Source: Thermoflexales bacterium (GTDB lineage: Bacteria; Chloroflexota; Anaerolineae; Fen-1058). Taken from it: DNA of 37,862 nucleotides. Shown one piece after another: positions 35,092 through 37,862 of the stretch (its first letter is position 1; every line of letters begins with the position of its first letter). The translations under genes and the position numbers were made by a program. The stretch spans positions 1 through 37,862 of the forward strand of contig JAUQXC010000160.1 of NCBI GenBank assembly GCA_030834825.1, written 5' to 3'. Under the pieces are notes generated by a model. That model was not told the origin of the DNA, ran no database searches, and saw nothing but the letters and a program-made list of their open reading frames with translations.

Positions 35092-36936
35092 ATGTGCGGC
35101 ATTGTTGGTTATGTCGGCGTGCGCGATGCGACGCCCATTGTCTACGACGGTTTGAAGCGGCTGGAATATCGTGGTTACGATTCGGCCGGAATTGCGGTGA
35201 TCCACAAAGATCACATCGAAGTGCGGCGCGAGGCGGGCAAGCTGGATGCGCTGCGCGATCTGCTTTCGACGCAGCCCCTCACCGGCTCGATCGGCATCGG
35301 CCATACCCGCTGGGCCACCCATGGCCAGGCGAATCAGATCAACGCTCATCCCCATCTCGATTGTACGGGCGACCTCGTGGTGATCCACAACGGCATCGTC
35401 GAAAATTTCCTCGAACTGCGCGGCGACCTGCAAGCGCAGGGTCACACCTTTCGCAGCGAGACGGACACCGAAACGATCGTGCATTTGGTGGAGCAGAATA
35501 TGCGCGACGGCCTGGGCTTTGAAGAGGCCGCCCGTCAGGCCCTGGGCCGCTTGCAGGGATCGCAGGCCGTGGTGCTCATGAATAAATGCCAGCCCGATCG
35601 CTTGATCGCGGCCCGGATCGGAAATGCGGGCGGCGTGACGATCGGTTTGGGCGACGGTGAAATGTTCCTGGCCTCGGACATGCCCGCCATTCTGGATTAC
35701 ACGCGCAAGGTGATTTTCCTCGAATCGCGGCAGATGGCGATCGTGTTGAAGGATGGCTATCAGATCATCTCGCTCGACGACGGCGAACGGGTCGAAGCGT
35801 CGGTGCACACGATCTCGTACGATCCGGCTTCGGCCGCCAAGGGCGAGTATCGCCACTTCATGCAGAAAGAGATCTTCGAGCAGGGCCGTTCGTTGACGGA
35901 CACGATTCGCGGGCGCGCCGATTTCGAACGGGGCGTGATCGAATTGCCGGAAATGAATCTGACCGCGCAAAGCGCCAGGGCGATCAGCCGGATCGTAATT
36001 GCGGCCTGTGGTACATCCTATCATGCGGGACTGGTGGGCCGTTACATGATCGAACAACTGGCGCGCATCCCGGTGGAAGTGGACATTGCGTCAGAGTTCC
36101 GCTATCGCAACCCGGTGATCGATCCCACTGTGGCGTTGCTGACGATTACGCAGAGCGGCGAGACGGTGGATACGCTGGCGGCGATGGAGCAGGCCGACGC
36201 GGCGGGCTGCCCCTTGTGGACCATCACCAACGTGATCGGTTCGCAGGCGCACCGCGTGAGCGACGGTGCGATCTTGATTCACGCGGGACCTGAGATCGGC
36301 GTGGCCTCCACCAAGACCTTCACCGGCTCACAGGTGGATATGTACATGCTGGGCCTGTATCTGGCGCAGCTGCGCGGCGTGCTCGATCCGGTGCATGTGC
36401 GGCACCTGGTGGATGACCTGGCGCGGCTGCCGGATCTGATCGGGCACATGTTCGATCGGGCCGGCGAAGTCGAACACCTGGCGAATGAGTTTCAGCGTTA
36501 CACCAACTTCCTGTTCCTGGGCCGCGGCATCAATTACCCCATCGCGTTGGAAGGCGCGTTGAAGTTGAAGGAGATCTCGTACATTCACGCGGAAGGTTAT
36601 GCGGCGGGCGAGATGAAGCACGGTCCCATCGCGCTGATCGACGAGAACATGCCGGTGGTCTGCCTGGCGCCGAAGGATGCCGTGTACGACAAGATGATCA
36701 GCCAGATCGAGCAGGCCAAGGCACGCAATGCCATCGTGATCGCGGTAGCCACCGAAGGCGATCTGGCGATTAAGCGCAAAGCCGATCACGTGATCTATGT
36801 CCCGCCGGTGCCGCCACTGCTGCTGCCGGTAGTGCTCTCGATTCCGCTGCAAATGCTGGCGTACTACATTGCCGTGCGGCGCGGCGCGGATGTCGATCAG
36901 CCCCGGAATCTGGCTAAATCGGTCACGGTCGAATAG
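35092..36936 (+). CDS. glmS: Glutamine-fructose-6-phosphate aminotransferase (isomerizing)
   Basis: MCGIVGYVGVRDATPIVYDGLKRLEYRGYDSAGIAV...; SIS domains; C-terminal DQPRNLAKSVTVE. Confidence 0.98.
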   Translation: MCGIVGYVGVRDATPIVYDGLKRLEYRGYDSAGIAVIHKDHIEVRREAGKLDALRDLLSTQPLTGSIGIGHTRWATHGQANQINAHPHLDCTGDLVVIHNGIVENFLELRGDLQAQGHTFRSETDTETIVHLVEQNMRDGLGFEEAARQALGRLQGSQAVVLMNKCQPDRLIAARIGNAGGVTIGLGDGEMFLASDMPAILDYTRKVIFLESRQMAIVLKDGYQIISLDDGERVEASVHTISYDPASAAKGEYRHFMQKEIFEQGRSLTDTIRGRADFERGVIELPEMNLTAQSARAISRIVIAACGTSYHAGLVGRYMIEQLARIPVEVDIASEFRYRNPVIDPTVALLTITQSGETVDTLAAMEQADAAGCPLWTITNVIGSQAHRVSDGAILIHAGPEIGVASTKTFTGSQVDMYMLGLYLAQLRGVLDPVHVRHLVDDLARLPDLIGHMFDRAGEVEHLANEFQRYTNFLFLGRGINYPIALEGALKLKEISYIHAEGYAAGEMKHGPIALIDENMPVVCLAPKDAVYDKMISQIEQAKARNAIVIAVATEGDLAIKRKADHVIYVPPVPPLLLPVVLSIPLQMLAYYIAVRRGADVDQPRNLAKSVTVE

Positions 36937-37130
36937 ACGCAGCGGCTTACAAATTTGGCGTACGCCCAGCCTGGGCCATGACTCGAGAGCGCAGGTCTCT
37001 TACGGGCAGACCCACATGTCCGGCGGTGTGAGAGAGGGAACGGGCGACCGCTCCCTCTACTCGATTGGCTGGAGCAACAGCGGGCACGGTTGAATTAGGG
37101 AAGAGCAGGCCCAGGATAAGGAGGAATTTG

Positions 37131-37862
37131 ATGCCCACCAATTCGTTCCTTCAGTCTCTCTTGAACTGGTTGTCCACTTGGTTTGGTCGTCCGGGAAATT
37201 CACCCGTGCCCGGCTCGCGTGCCGTGACGCTGACCGTGAACAATACGACGGAACCGGTACAGGTTCTCTCGCCACGGGTACTGGTCGTGGTTTTCGATCC
37301 TGTCTGGGATCGACAGACGGGTCAGCGACTTTCGCAGGCGCCCGAAACGGCGCACTGGAACCGCGTGGATGATTTGTTGGCCGGCTACCTCGCCGATGTG
37401 GAGGAGTGCAGCGGTGGATTAGTGAAGTATCAAGTCGTCGAGCGCATCACACTTGATCACTTTCCAGTCAAAGAAGACCAGTTCGTCTACGATGGCGCGT
37501 CATATTTACAGGCGCTCCGCACTGGCCGCTATCATGCGCCCGATTGGATGGACTATGGCCGTGTTCTAAATGAATTGCGACTGCTCCAGCGGGTGGAACA
37601 AGGCGACTGTGACGAAGTGTGGTTCTTTGGCGCCCCGGGCTTTGGTTTCTATGAATCACGCATGGCGGGACGTGGCGCATTCTGGTGCAATGCCCCCGCT
37701 TGTGAGAACACCGAGTCTTGCCACAAGCGTTTTGTGATGATGGGCTTCAGTTACGAGCGAGGCGTCGGCGAGATGCTGGAAGATTTGGGCCATCGCGCGG
37801 AATCGATTTTGCATTATCGCTGGCGCACGGTACCCGACCGGGCAAATTTGTGGAAGGTCTTC
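37131..37862 (+). CDS. Protein of unknown function, 3'-truncated by window edge
   Basis: ATG at 37131 after AAGGAGGA; frame open to the last base (MPTNSFLQSLLNWLSTWFGRPGNSPVPGSRAVTLTVNNTTEPVQVLSPRVLVVVFDPVWD...). Confidence 0.75.
   Translation, partial: MPTNSFLQSLLNWLSTWFGRPGNSPVPGSRAVTLTVNNTTEPVQVLSPRVLVVVFDPVWDRQTGQRLSQAPETAHWNRVDDLLAGYLADVEECSGGLVKYQVVERITLDHFPVKEDQFVYDGASYLQALRTGRYHAPDWMDYGRVLNELRLLQRVEQGDCDEVWFFGAPGFGFYESRMAGRGAFWCNAPACENTESCHKRFVMMGFSYERGVGEMLEDLGHRAESILHYRWRTVPDRANLWKVF

Noticed and set aside
34882-36057. 391-aa minus-strand ORF opposite glmS
   Set aside because: Shadow ORF of glmS; no family signal

Overview
The window is a gene-dense, mostly housekeeping and sulfur-assimilation region that looks Chloroflexota-like (inference from gene content and repeats). 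It runs as follows: tandem toroid (prenyltransferase/squalene-oxidase-repeat-like) paralogs; two degenerate HdrC-like Cys proteins flanking a cupin; two CooC-type ATPases with a lipoprotein esterase, a subtilase and a DegV remnant between them; a DUF5655 protein; a single-domain asparaginase coupled to a MetE-like protein; a GT39 glycosyltransferase and a YfhO-like membrane protein; ScpB; malic enzyme; a YoeB-type toxin-antitoxin pair; a ceramidase-family protein; a siroheme/sulfite-reduction operon; an M48 protease; RluB; a FrnE/DsbA protein; flavin reductase, Cmk, PlsC, a DUF512 radical-SAM-like protein, an SBP-VWA protein, GlmS, and a truncated ORF at the end. The strongest signals not explained by ordinary annotation are: (1) a FrnE/DsbA-family gene in which the first Cys codon of the CPWC active site is TGA, followed at a suitable distance by a bacterial-SECIS-like hairpin, making it a probable unannotated selenoprotein; (2) a heptanucleotide tandem repeat inside the YfhO-like gene that splits it into two frames, so that losing one 7-mer restores a single ORF of about 942 aa (candidate contingency locus), alongside several other unrelated 7-nt and 8-nt repeat blocks in and around coding regions; (3) a sulfite reductase leader with a promoter, a 20-aa Cys-containing leader ORF (MCMC...C..), hairpins and an intrinsic terminator just before the gene, a candidate cysteine attenuator; (4) an M48 protease gene interrupted by a single in-frame amber codon.
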